Under the pieces are notes generated by a model, which worked only from the letters and a program-made list of their open reading frames with translations, was not told the DNA's origin and searched no databases. Below, in pieces: positions 44,241-51,889 of a DNA stretch of 64,000 bases. The DNA is taken from NCBI GenBank assembly GCA_026707405.1, contig JAPOWW010000004.1, positions 1-64,000 of the forward strand, read 5' to 3'. This DNA comes from Chloroflexota bacterium (lineage in GTDB: Bacteria; Chloroflexota; UBA11872; VXNJ01). Each line of letters opens with the position of its first letter. Within the stretch, counting starts at the first letter, position 1. The position numbers were made by a program, and so were the translations under genes.

Positions 44241-45002
44241 TCAGCCAGCCAGAAAGCCCCCGTCGACCGCCATGGCGTGTCCGGTAACGAACGAGGCCAT
44301 GTCCGAGCAGAGCCATGCGGCCGCCTCGGCGATCTCTTCCGGGGCGCCCAGCCGGCCTACCGGCTCGCTTCTGATTGCGTTGGCTATGTGGTCGGGATTG
44401 ACGGCCGTGAGCCGGTCGACCATGGGCGTATGCACGTAGCCGGGGCAGACCGCGTTCACGCGAATGCCATCACGAGCGTATTCGAGCGCGACGGCCTTCG
44501 TGAGGCCTACCACGCCATGTTTGCTTGCGGTATAGGGCGCGGTGGATTTGCCGCCTACCAGTCCGAGAATCGAGGCGTTGTTGACTATCGAGCCTCCGCG
44601 ACCGGCCATTTGCTGGATCTCGTATTTCATGCACAGCCAGACGCTCTTGAGGTTGACGGCGACGAGGCGGTCCCAATCGCCCTCGGAATAGTCCGCGGTA
44701 AGAGTGTTAGGAACTCCTTCGACGCCGGCGTTGTTGAACGCGCAGTCGACCGGGCCGAGCGTGCGGAGGGATTCTTCGAACAAGTGCTCGACCTGCTCGC
44801 GCTTGGAAACGTCGGCGACGACGAAAACCGCCGAGCCGCCGGCCCGCCGAACCATGTGGGCGGTTTCCTCGCCTTCCTTTTGGCGTCGAGCGGTCAGGAC
44901 GAGCCGGGCGCTTTCGCGGGCGAAGACGAGTGCCGCCGACCGTCCGATTCCCGCGCTGGCGCCGGTGATTACGGCGGTCTTACCTGCCAGCATTCCAGCC
45001 AT
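44241..45002 (-). CDS. Short-chain dehydrogenase/reductase (SDR)
   Basis: 253-residue NAD(P)-dependent oxidoreductase of the classical SDR type. The cofactor loop is GASAGIGRSAALVF (T-G-x-x-x-G-I-G), then NNAGVEGV. The catalytic tetrad Asn-Ser-Tyr-Lys is visible in NNASILG and PYTASKHGVVGLTKA. The C-terminal end (AAWLCSDMASFVTGHAMAVDGGFLAG) is standard. Met4 is an alternative start. It is 42 bases downstream of the M20 peptidase gene on the same strand. The substrate is unknown. Confidence 0.95.
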   Translation of the reverse strand: MAGMLAGKTAVITGASAGIGRSAALVFARESARLVLTARRQKEGEETAHMVRRAGGSAVFVVADVSKREQVEHLFEESLRTLGPVDCAFNNAGVEGVPNTLTADYSEGDWDRLVAVNLKSVWLCMKYEIQQMAGRGGSIVNNASILGLVGGKSTAPYTASKHGVVGLTKAVALEYARDGIRVNAVCPGYVHTPMVDRLTAVNPDHIANAIRSEPVGRLGAPEEIAEAAAWLCSDMASFVTGHAMAVDGGFLAG

Positions 45003-45044
45003 CGGTGTGGGACCCTCCGTCGCCCAGCCGTCAGATTGCCGGGC

Positions 45045-46217
45045 TTATTCTCCCGATGCGGCGAAGCTTCGAACGATGTCCTCGTAGAGCGCGGCGCATT
45101 TCTCGACCTGCTCCAGCTCGACCCACTCGACGGGCGAATGTGCCTGCTCTATCGACCCAGGACCCAAGATGACGGTCTCGATTCCGGCGGGAGCGAGCGC
45201 GGCACCGTCTGTCCCGTAAGGCACGCCGCCGAGCGCGTTAGGCAGCCCGAGCTTTTCACAGGCCGCCTGTACGTGGCGGACAAGCGGGGCGTCGGGGGCG
45301 GTGTCGACGCCGTCCTCGTACAGAAAGGGATCGAGGCATTCGACCTCGATCCAGGGTTCTCGCGCTACGAGGTTGCTCAGTTCGGACTGTACCGCTTCGA
45401 AAAACTCCGTGCCGTTCTCGCCGGGAAGCGTACGGCGGTCGATTTCGATGCGGCACTCGTCCGGCACGATGTTGACTTGCACGCCGCCGCGGATTGTGGA
45501 GACGGTCAGGGTCGATTCGCCGCACAGCGGGTGCGGACCGACCATTCCGCCGACCTCGAATCTGTCGCGCAGCGCGTCGATGACGTGCGTCATGGCGTAG
45601 ATGGCGTTGACGCCACGGTCGGGCCGGGACGTGTGGGCCGTGCGGCCCCGCGTGACGACTTCCCATCGGACCACGCCCTTGTGGGCCGTTACGGGTTGGA
45701 GGTTGGTGGGCTCGCCCACGAGGGCGGCGTCCGCCGTCAGTCCCGCGTCCAGTGCGAAGTCCACGCCGCGCTTGAGGTATTCCTCGTCGACGGTCCCGAG
45801 CAGGGCAACGTCGCAGCCGTCCGCAGGGGGATCTGCGACCAACCGCTCCAGCGCCAGAAGGGCCGCGGCCATCGAGCCTTTGGTATCACATGCTCCGCGC
45901 CCGTATAGGCGGCCGTCTTCGACAATCGGATCGAGTCCCGCCCTTGCTCCTCCGAGAGGGACGGTATCCAGGTGGATGTCGAACAGAAACCTGCGTCTGG
46001 CATCCGGCTGCTTGAGCTCAAGCAGGACGTTTGGGCGTCCGGAAAGGACTTCCGTCTGAGAGACTTCGAGGCCCATTTCGCGTCCCAGGCCGGCGATGAA
46101 GTCGCTATGGCGTTTCTCGCCGTTGGTGGCGCCGGGCATGTCCAGATTTACGCTGTCAATCGAGACAAGCTGACTCAGAAGTTGCGTGACACGGTCTGCT
46201 GTATTGCCGGCTCCCAT
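45045..46217 (-). CDS. M20 family metallopeptidase/deacylase (ArgE/DapE type)
   Basis: 390-residue di-zinc hydrolase. Metal ligands are in FLFDIHLDTVPLGG (His and Asp), GRGACDTKGSMAA, VDEEYLKRGVDF (the catalytic Glu-Glu) and VGEPTNLQPVTAHKG. The final ligand is the His in LGPGSIEQAHSPVEWVEL. The dimerisation domain is central (about 175-290). Members cleave N-acyl amino acids, succinyl-diaminopimelate and similar amides; ArgE-like acetylornithine deacetylase is one possibility. It is transcribed with the SDR downstream and divergent from the Gfo/Idh/MocA gene at 46349. Confidence 0.92.
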   Translation of the reverse strand: MGAGNTADRVTQLLSQLVSIDSVNLDMPGATNGEKRHSDFIAGLGREMGLEVSQTEVLSGRPNVLLELKQPDARRRFLFDIHLDTVPLGGARAGLDPIVEDGRLYGRGACDTKGSMAAALLALERLVADPPADGCDVALLGTVDEEYLKRGVDFALDAGLTADAALVGEPTNLQPVTAHKGVVRWEVVTRGRTAHTSRPDRGVNAIYAMTHVIDALRDRFEVGGMVGPHPLCGESTLTVSTIRGGVQVNIVPDECRIEIDRRTLPGENGTEFFEAVQSELSNLVAREPWIEVECLDPFLYEDGVDTAPDAPLVRHVQAACEKLGLPNALGGVPYGTDGAALAPAGIETVILGPGSIEQAHSPVEWVELEQVEKCAALYEDIVRSFAASGE

Positions 46218-46348
46218 TGCCCCTCCCCGGTTCCTGGGAGTGAAATTTCAACAGATAATAAGTCCGGTCGGGGTGTAGTGCTAGGAGCACCGTCCGGCCA
46301 GGTTTGTCTTATTCTCTCGCAGTCTGATCGTTTTGTAGGAGACATGAC

Positions 46349-47326
46349 ATGCGCGTAGGCGTTCTGGGAGCGGGGCTGGCGGGCGAGTTTCATGCTCGAG
46401 AGTTCGACAAGATCGAAGGAGTCGAGCTCGCGGCGATTGCCGATCAGGACCTGGAGCGAGCGGAGAAGCTGGGGGAGCAGTATGGCGCGACGCCCTTCGC
46501 TTCCTGGGAAGAGCTTGTCGAGTCCGGCGAAGTGGAGGCCGTGGGGAACGCGTTGCCACATTTCCTGCACGAGCCGTCGGCGGTGGCGGCGGCCGAGCGA
46601 GGCATCCACACGCTGCTGGAGAAGCCGATGGCTCCGAGCATTGCGGAGTGTGAGTCGATAGACCGGTCGTGCAAAGCCAACAACGTAAAGCTGATGATCG
46701 GTTTCAGTCACAGGTTCCACAGCGAGCTGCTAACGGCCCGCAGGCTGATTGACGCGGGCGAGATCGGCAGGGTGGCGATGGCGATTGACAACATGTCATT
46801 CGGGGCCGAGGACTTTCCCCAATGGGTATGGAACAAGGAGACGGGCGGGGGCGGCATTTTCACGTACAACAACATCCACGGACTCGACCGGCTGATGTGG
46901 CTGGTCGGCTCGGATATCGTGGAAGTCCATGGCCGTACCGGGATGTTCGCTCACGAAGGCGACGCCGAGGACAATGCTGTTGCGTCGCTGCTGTTCGAGA
47001 ACGGAGCGATAGGGGCTTCGCTCACGAACTTCAATCCTTACGAGGTGCCGAGGAAGTGCGACCTGGACATCTACGGGGTTGACGGCTCGATTCGCATAGA
47101 TACGTGGAATCAGATTACATTCAGCAAGCGGCTGGTGACGTGGACGCAAAAGCGTGAGGTCGACGAGCATTTGCAGGCGGAATTCGAGGAGTTCGTAAAC
47201 TCGATCCGGGAAGACAGGGAGCCCAGCGTGACCGGCCGCGACGGTATGCGCGCCCAGCGAGTGCTGCTGGCGATATACGAATCGGCGAATTCCGGCAGGG
47301 CGGTCAAGGTCTCGGAGATAGACTAG
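46349..47326 (+). CDS. Gfo/Idh/MocA family NAD(P)-dependent oxidoreductase
   Basis: 325 residues. The Rossmann loop is GVLGAGLAGEFHAREF and the cofactor/substrate Lys is in LLEKPMAPS (about residues 91-99). The substrate domain carries FSHRFHSELL and TYNNIHGLDRLMWLVG, with the His of the catalytic helix. Intact and more typical than the paralogue at 20305. AGGAG lies before the ATG. It precedes an Ldh-family dehydrogenase by 23 bases, a likely two-gene catabolic operon for a polyol or sugar acid. Confidence 0.95.
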   Translation: MRVGVLGAGLAGEFHAREFDKIEGVELAAIADQDLERAEKLGEQYGATPFASWEELVESGEVEAVGNALPHFLHEPSAVAAAERGIHTLLEKPMAPSIAECESIDRSCKANNVKLMIGFSHRFHSELLTARRLIDAGEIGRVAMAIDNMSFGAEDFPQWVWNKETGGGGIFTYNNIHGLDRLMWLVGSDIVEVHGRTGMFAHEGDAEDNAVASLLFENGAIGASLTNFNPYEVPRKCDLDIYGVDGSIRIDTWNQITFSKRLVTWTQKREVDEHLQAEFEEFVNSIREDREPSVTGRDGMRAQRVLLAIYESANSGRAVKVSEID

Positions 47327-47349
47327 GCGCGTCCACGGAGGCGGATGGA

Positions 47350-48435
47350 ATGACTATGAACTCACCTGATAAGCGGATAGAGGTGCCCATTGGCGTTTTG
47401 CGCGAGTTCGGCATCGAGGCGCTGGCTTCCGCCGGACTGGCCGCCGAACCGACGGAACTGGTGACGGAAGTCCAGCTCGAAGCCACTATCCGAGGTCAAC
47501 CCACGCACAACGTCGGAGCTATCGCCGGGTACGCCGAGCGTGTCGCCGAGGGAGTGCTGAACAGTGATCCTGAATTTACGCTCGTAAACGAGGGGCCCAC
47601 GCACGCGCTGTTCGACGCGGACCGGGGGCCGGGACAGTGGTCGAGCGTGCTGGCCATGAGAGTGTGCATCGAAAAGGCCAGAAAAAGCGGTGTGTCCGTC
47701 GTGGGCGTCAACAATAGCAACCACTTCGGGGCGGCGGCTTACTACGCGAGCATGGCTTCGGACGCCGACCTGATCGGCATCTGCACGACCAATGGAGGGC
47801 TGGTTCTGGCGCCGTGGGGCGGAGCTACGCCGACGTTCGGGAACAACCCCCTCGGCGTGGCTATACCGACGTCGAAGAGCCACCCGATCATGCTGGACAT
47901 CGCCATGAGCACGGTGGCGATGGGCAAGGTGTCGTTGAGCCTGGCGCAAGGCAAGGGCATTCCGCCGGGTTGGTACATGGACTCGGATGGAAGGCCGACC
48001 ACCGATCCGTCCGACTATCCGCATGGCCTCGGTGTGCCGATAGCCGAGCACAAGGGCTACGGCCTGGCGCTGCTGATGGAAGTGTTATCGGGCGTACTTG
48101 TGGGCTCGAAATTCGGGACGGACCACGAGTTTCGGGATGGCAGCGGCGGGGCGATGGACGATCTGGGGCATTTCTTCATGGCGATTGATCCATCAGTTTT
48201 CATGCCCATAGAGCAGTTCAAGGACCGCGTCGAGGAGATGATCCGGCAGATCAGGTCGTCGAAGCTGGCAGTGGGTTCGTCGGGCGTGATGGTGCCCGGG
48301 GAGCCTGAGTGGCAAGCCCGCGACCGCAACCTCGCCGCCGGAACCGTCCCGTTGCTCGAAGCGACTTACCGGACCATAGCCAAGCATATAGAAGAAAAAG
48401 GTCTCAAGACCAAGCTGCCGCCAGCTCCGGGCTGA
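47350..48435 (+). CDS. Ldh family (malate/L-lactate/ureidoglycolate-type) oxidoreductase
   Basis: 361-residue NAD(P)-dependent dehydrogenase of the non-Rossmann LDH2/MDH2 family. The typical blocks are VVGVNNSNHFGAAAYYASMA, the NNPLGVAIPTSKSHPIMLDIAMS nucleotide-binding region, and PIAEHKGYGLALLMEVLSGVLVG. Such enzymes reduce or oxidise 2-hydroxy/2-oxo acids, including sulfolactate, ureidoglycolate and 2,3-diketogulonate. Pairing with the Gfo/Idh/MocA gene suggests consecutive oxidation steps of a hydroxylated substrate. Confidence 0.93.
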   Translation: MTMNSPDKRIEVPIGVLREFGIEALASAGLAAEPTELVTEVQLEATIRGQPTHNVGAIAGYAERVAEGVLNSDPEFTLVNEGPTHALFDADRGPGQWSSVLAMRVCIEKARKSGVSVVGVNNSNHFGAAAYYASMASDADLIGICTTNGGLVLAPWGGATPTFGNNPLGVAIPTSKSHPIMLDIAMSTVAMGKVSLSLAQGKGIPPGWYMDSDGRPTTDPSDYPHGLGVPIAEHKGYGLALLMEVLSGVLVGSKFGTDHEFRDGSGGAMDDLGHFFMAIDPSVFMPIEQFKDRVEEMIRQIRSSKLAVGSSGVMVPGEPEWQARDRNLAAGTVPLLEATYRTIAKHIEEKGLKTKLPPAPG

Positions 48436-48460
48436 TCCAAGAAACGTCTCTTTCTTAAGT

Positions 48461-48490
48461 GTGTCCCCACGATGGTGGGGAATTGAAATC
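48461..48490 (+). repeat. Orphan CRISPR-repeat-like hairpin
   Basis: GTGTCCCCACGATGGTGGGG followed by AATTGAAATC. The hairpin is a perfect 7-bp stem (TCCCCAC 48464-48470, GTGGGGA 48475-48481) with a 4-base loop, followed by ATTGAAA, the 3' handle seen in many CRISPR repeats. Only one copy exists and no cas genes are in the window. It lies between two convergent genes, so a bidirectional hairpin without U-tract is the plain alternative. Confidence 0.4.
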
Positions 48491-48536
48491 AAAGGCCCGA
48501 TATCCAGCGTGTTTCCTTGGCAGAACTAACCCTTTT

Positions 48537-49808
48537 TCAGATCGGCCGCTTTAAGAGGTTTCCCCGGACCGACAACAGCCGGAAGACGGCGACTCCCAGC
48601 AGGGACAGGGCGCCGGCGGTCAGGAAGAAGAAAGCGAACCCTGGTCCGGCTATCACGTAGCCGCCCGCCAGCGAGATGACGGCGTAGCTGGCCGAAGCTG
48701 AGGTTGTCGTGACTCCGGCCATGGCCGGACGCCAGGAATCGCGGACGAGGCTCAGGGTGAACATCGAGAAGACCGGTTCGACAACCGCTCCGAGAGCGTT
48801 TAACACGACTAAGGCGGCTCCCGCGGCGGCCCAATGGGGGACCAAAGCGAGCGGGACCATCATCAGTGCCGCGCCAAGGAATCCGAACGCGGCGGTGGCG
48901 CCTCCGCCGGCGTGTCTTACGAGCCTTGGCATCAAGAGCGCGCTGGGTACCCCCATGATGTGCCCGATCGCGACGATAAGTCCGATTCGCGGCGTTGGAA
49001 CCGCCAGAGCGCTGTCCAAATAGACGTTGGCGAAGGTACGGCCGGCGGCCATGCAGGCCGAGCTGAGCAGCATTACAAGGGCTGTCGCGGCCAGCAGTCT
49101 GAGTGGCAAATGACCGGACGTCTCGCGTGGAGAGCTTGCCTGCGTAACCTGCGAGCGGCCGGCGGTCATCATGGCCAGCGGGGCAAGCAGCAGCAGGAGA
49201 GATCCCGTCAGCATCGCGAACCGAAACGCCTCTGCTGAGTCCGGCTCCACTCCGGGGAGCAATGCGAAAGCGTCGGGCAGGAATCCCGCGAGAACGCTGC
49301 CTGCGAAGGCTCCGAAAGATACAAAGACCCACCTCAGCGAAAACTGGTACGCGCGATCGGCTTCGGTTGATATGGCCATCTGGTACGGACTGGAGTTGAC
49401 ATAGTGAAGCGTCAGCGCCGACGTACCCGCGAGATTGAAGACCAGTATCCATGCCGAGCGGATCGATTCGGGCGCGAGATCGGCGAGGGACAACCCGACC
49501 AGCGCCAGGGACGCTGCTGATATTCCACCTACGATCAGACCGTGGAGTCCCCATCGGCGTCCGGCGGCGCTCGTCGGCATCGAGAGCGCCACTATGGCGA
49601 ATATTCCCGTTCCCTGCACCAGGCCTATGAACTCGGGGCCGTAGCCGAGTCGCAGAAGGTAGAGATTCAGGAGCACGAGGTACATGCCGAAGATCGACAC
49701 GGAGACCACGCCCGCCGCGAATACGAATGCGAGCGCCTGCGACGGCATTGCCCGAAGCGCCCCCCAATAACCGACCGGCGGTACGGCCGCTGCCCGGGGC
49801 GTGGTCAT
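48537..49808 (-). CDS. MFS transporter
   Basis: 423 residues with about 12 hydrophobic helices, beginning after a short Pro/Ala-rich N-terminus. The fold is clear from composition and loops such as GLIVAIGHIMGVPSALLMPRLVRHAGG. The longer overlapping ORF (48526-49860) is an Arg-rich shadow. It is convergent with the Ldh-family gene. No substrate motif is recognisable; drug or metabolite efflux, or uptake, are all possible. Confidence 0.88.
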   Translation of the reverse strand: MTTPRAAAVPPVGYWGALRAMPSQALAFVFAAGVVSVSIFGMYLVLLNLYLLRLGYGPEFIGLVQGTGIFAIVALSMPTSAAGRRWGLHGLIVGGISAASLALVGLSLADLAPESIRSAWILVFNLAGTSALTLHYVNSSPYQMAISTEADRAYQFSLRWVFVSFGAFAGSVLAGFLPDAFALLPGVEPDSAEAFRFAMLTGSLLLLLAPLAMMTAGRSQVTQASSPRETSGHLPLRLLAATALVMLLSSACMAAGRTFANVYLDSALAVPTPRIGLIVAIGHIMGVPSALLMPRLVRHAGGGATAAFGFLGAALMMVPLALVPHWAAAGAALVVLNALGAVVEPVFSMFTLSLVRDSWRPAMAGVTTTSASASYAVISLAGGYVIAGPGFAFFFLTAGALSLLGVAVFRLLSVRGNLLKRPI

Positions 49809-49888
49809 GATCGATTACGGTTGTTTGCGAGGCATTGGGTCGGGACTTGCATCCGACCATATATCGCGCGCTGGATCCAGCGCCGCTC

Positions 49889-50161
49889 CTATCCCCCGCT
49901 TGCGGCTGGGACTATGGATACTTCGCTGTCGGGCGTTAGTTCCGTATCGAGTCCGGAAAGGAAGCGAACGTCCTCACCATCAACGTAGATTCCCACGAAA
50001 GAGGACGGCTCGCCCTCGGCGTCGAGCAGACGCTCCTTGAATCCGGGATGTTTGCTTTCCAGGTTGTCGATCAGCTCGGAAACGGTAGACCCTTGCAGGT
50101 CAAGGACCCGGTCGCCGCCGGTAAGGTTTCGCAGTTGAGCGGGGATTCGAACGCTTGCCAT
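49889..50161 (-). CDS. MoaD/ThiS-like ubiquitin-fold sulfur carrier protein
   Basis: 90 residues with the beta-grasp pattern (MASVRIPAQLRNLTGG start, STVSELIDNLESKHPGF helix, SSFVGIYVDGEDVRFL) and an exposed C-terminal Gly-Gly (PAASGG), which an E1-like enzyme would adenylate and convert to a thiocarboxylate. A good AAGAGGTAA site precedes the ATG. It starts 30 bases after the threonine-synthase-like gene and shares its SAM-riboswitch-controlled transcript, so its sulfur more likely feeds an amino acid (CysO/HcyS-like role) than molybdopterin or thiamine. That role is an inference. Confidence 0.9.
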   Translation of the reverse strand: MASVRIPAQLRNLTGGDRVLDLQGSTVSELIDNLESKHPGFKERLLDAEGEPSSFVGIYVDGEDVRFLSGLDTELTPDSEVSIVPAASGG

Positions 50162-50191
50162 AGATCCGTTACCTCTTGTTTTGCCGCGGGA

Positions 50192-51439
50192 CTAGACCAG
50201 CGCAAGCTCGCGCTGGTTCTCAAACGCCCTTTCAAACGCCGTGTAGGTGGGCTTGATCGTCATTGACACGGAGAGCTTTCCGTCCAGGGCTTCCTGGGTT
50301 TTTAGACCGTTTCCGGTGATGTAGGCAACGGTAAGCTCGTCTTCGGAAATCCTTCCAGCCTCGGCCAGCTTCTTGAGCACAGCCACCGTAACGCCGCCGG
50401 CGGTCTCGGTGAAGATACCTTCGGTTGACGCCAGCAGCTTGATACCCTCGACTATCTCGTCGTCGGAGACCGACGCGATCGAGCCGTCAGTCTCACGCGC
50501 TATGGCGAGCGAATAGCGTCCATCGGCGGGATTGCCGATGGCGAGCGACTTGGCGACTGTTTCGGGTTTTTGCACGGGCCGCACAAGGTCGCTTTCGAGG
50601 TCGTAGGCCTCGGCGACGGGGCCGCAACCGTCGGCCTGAGCGCCGGAGATGCGAACGCTTTGACTGTCGATGAGGCCGACGTCAACCAGCTCGCGAAACC
50701 CCTTGGTTATCTTGGTGTACAAGGACCCGGAGGCTATCGGCACGACGACGTGATCGGGGGGCCGCCAGCCAAGCTGCTCTACCGTTTCGAACGCGAGCGT
50801 CTTTGATCCCTCGGAGTAGTAGGGGCGTACGTTTATGTTGCAGAAGGCCCATTCGCGTTCGTCGGCGATCTCCGAGCAGAGCCTGTTGAGCTGGTCATAG
50901 GTACCGTCGATGGCGACGATGTTGGCCCCGTATATCGCGGCGTTGACGATCTTGCCCGCCTCGACGTCGGACGGCAGGAACACAAAAGTGTTCATTCCCG
51001 CACGCGCGCCAGCGGCGGCAACGGCGCTCGCCAGGTTGCCGGTGGAGGCGCACGCGAAGGTGTCGTAACCGAGCTCGCGGGCTTTGGTCACGGCGACGGC
51101 GACGACTCTGTCCTTGAACGAGAACGTTGGGTTTACGGAGTCGTTCTTTAGGTAAAGGCGGTCTAGTCCAAGCTCGTCGCCGAGCCGGGTCGCTCGCTGC
51201 AGGGGCGTGAACCCAACCGGGAAGTCGGGGTCGAGACCTCGCTCGACGGGCAGGAGGTCTACATAGCGCCAGAGACTGCGGGGGCCGCCTTCGATCTTCT
51301 CGCGGGAGACGCGGGACCTGATGAAGTCGTAGTCGTAGTCAGCTTCCAGAGGGCCGAAACAGAACTCGCACACGTGGAGCGCGCCCACGTCGAACTCGCG
51401 GCCGCACTCCTTGCACTTGAGTGCGATTAATTTGCTCAT
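50192..51439 (-). CDS. thrC: Threonine synthase-like PLP enzyme (possible homocysteine-forming variant)
   Basis: 415 residues, fold-type II PLP enzyme of the ThrC family, which converts O-phosphohomoserine to threonine. An N-terminal zinc-ribbon-like element has Cys9/Cys12 and Cys24/Cys27 (CKEC, CEFC). The PLP lysine is Lys109 in SFKDR, the phosphate-binding loop is ACASTGNLASAVAA, and ETAGGVTVAVLKKL is a ThrC block. The leader has a SAM-I riboswitch with intrinsic terminator, and a sulfur-carrier gene follows by 30 bases. SAM repression and the carrier suggest that this copy may use O-phosphohomoserine with a protein thiocarboxylate to make homocysteine; ordinary threonine synthesis remains the default annotation. 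GAGGAAC precedes the ATG. Confidence 0.92.
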   Translation of the reverse strand: MSKLIALKCKECGREFDVGALHVCEFCFGPLEADYDYDFIRSRVSREKIEGGPRSLWRYVDLLPVERGLDPDFPVGFTPLQRATRLGDELGLDRLYLKNDSVNPTFSFKDRVVAVAVTKARELGYDTFACASTGNLASAVAAAGARAGMNTFVFLPSDVEAGKIVNAAIYGANIVAIDGTYDQLNRLCSEIADEREWAFCNINVRPYYSEGSKTLAFETVEQLGWRPPDHVVVPIASGSLYTKITKGFRELVDVGLIDSQSVRISGAQADGCGPVAEAYDLESDLVRPVQKPETVAKSLAIGNPADGRYSLAIARETDGSIASVSDDEIVEGIKLLASTEGIFTETAGGVTVAVLKKLAEAGRISEDELTVAYITGNGLKTQEALDGKLSVSMTIKPTYTAFERAFENQRELALV

Positions 51440-51595
51440 GTCAGTTGTTCCTCAGTTTTGGATTGGTCAAGAAAACGCATTGGGGAGACCCGGCTACGCG
51501 CCATGGCACAGCCGGAGCGGCGCATGTCGGCAATTCCGCCGAACGTACCTAGAACCAATGCGATCTTCCCTTCGTCAACCAGAGGGACCACGACA

Positions 51596-51623
51596 AAACA
51601 AAAACCCCGTTCGGAGGGGTTCC
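51596..51623 (-). terminator. Intrinsic terminator of the SAM riboswitch
   Basis: On the minus strand AACCCC-TCCGAAC-GGGGTT forms a 6-bp stem (51603-51608 with 51616-51621), immediately followed by TTTGTTTTG. A GC-rich stem plus U-tract just after the aptamer is the standard off-state of a SAM-I switch. Confidence 0.9.
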
Positions 51624-51642
51624 ACAGATTCGTGGCCTTCTC

Positions 51643-51746
51643 TCTTATCTCGCAGGTTAGCCACCCACCGGAGTTGGCACCGTATCACCAAGGTGACCGG
51701 TTGCCGGGCTTCTCAGGGCCGTTTCCCTCCACCACTCTGAATAAGA
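51643..51746 (-). ncRNA. SAM-I riboswitch (S-box leader) of the thrC-moaD operon
   Basis: Transcript-sense sequence matches the S-box consensus. P1 strands TCTTAT and ATAAGA sit at 51746-51741 and 51648-51643. Then come the GGTGGAGGGAAACGGCCC kink-turn/P2 block, the TGAGAAGCCCGGCAACC core and GGTGCCAACTCC (P3/P4 core). The intrinsic terminator follows about 20 bases later. High SAM should stop transcription before thrC. SAM-I switches normally control methionine, cysteine and SAM genes, so a threonine-synthase annotation downstream is notable. Confidence 0.95.
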
Positions 51747-51783
51747 TGGGACCGAGAGCACACTTTATTCGATTGTGGCGGGC

Positions 51784-51792
51784 AGTATAACA
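51784..51792 (-). promoter_or_regulatory. Extended -10 promoter of the thrC riboswitch transcript
   Basis: On the minus strand the sequence TGTTATACT is an extended -10 (TGn-TATACT) about 38 bases upstream of the aptamer P1. No good -35 box is seen, consistent with extended -10 promoters. Confidence 0.5.
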
Positions 51793-51889
51793 CCGTGTGC
51801 GAGCGTATCGGGCGTGACGGGCGGGGACGCGATCCCGACTTTGAACCTACACTTGGGGATATGTCTACCACCAAGGGGCGCCAATTCGA

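Larger units (their letters stand above)
51440..51889 (-). other. Leader region of thrC and intergenic space to the PHP gene
   Basis: 450 bases without protein genes. In transcript order it holds an extended -10 promoter, a SAM-I riboswitch, an intrinsic terminator, and about 155 bases of untranslated leader to the thrC start. The rest shows nothing recognisable. Confidence 0.7.

Noticed and set aside
44205-45908. 567-residue plus-strand ORF
   Set aside because: Antisense to the SDR and M20 genes, both of which carry full catalytic motifs.
48526-49860. 444-residue minus-strand ORF longer than the annotated MFS gene
   Set aside because: Arg/Gly-rich, no family resemblance and no membrane pattern; the 423-residue frame at 48537-49808 has clear transmembrane helices.
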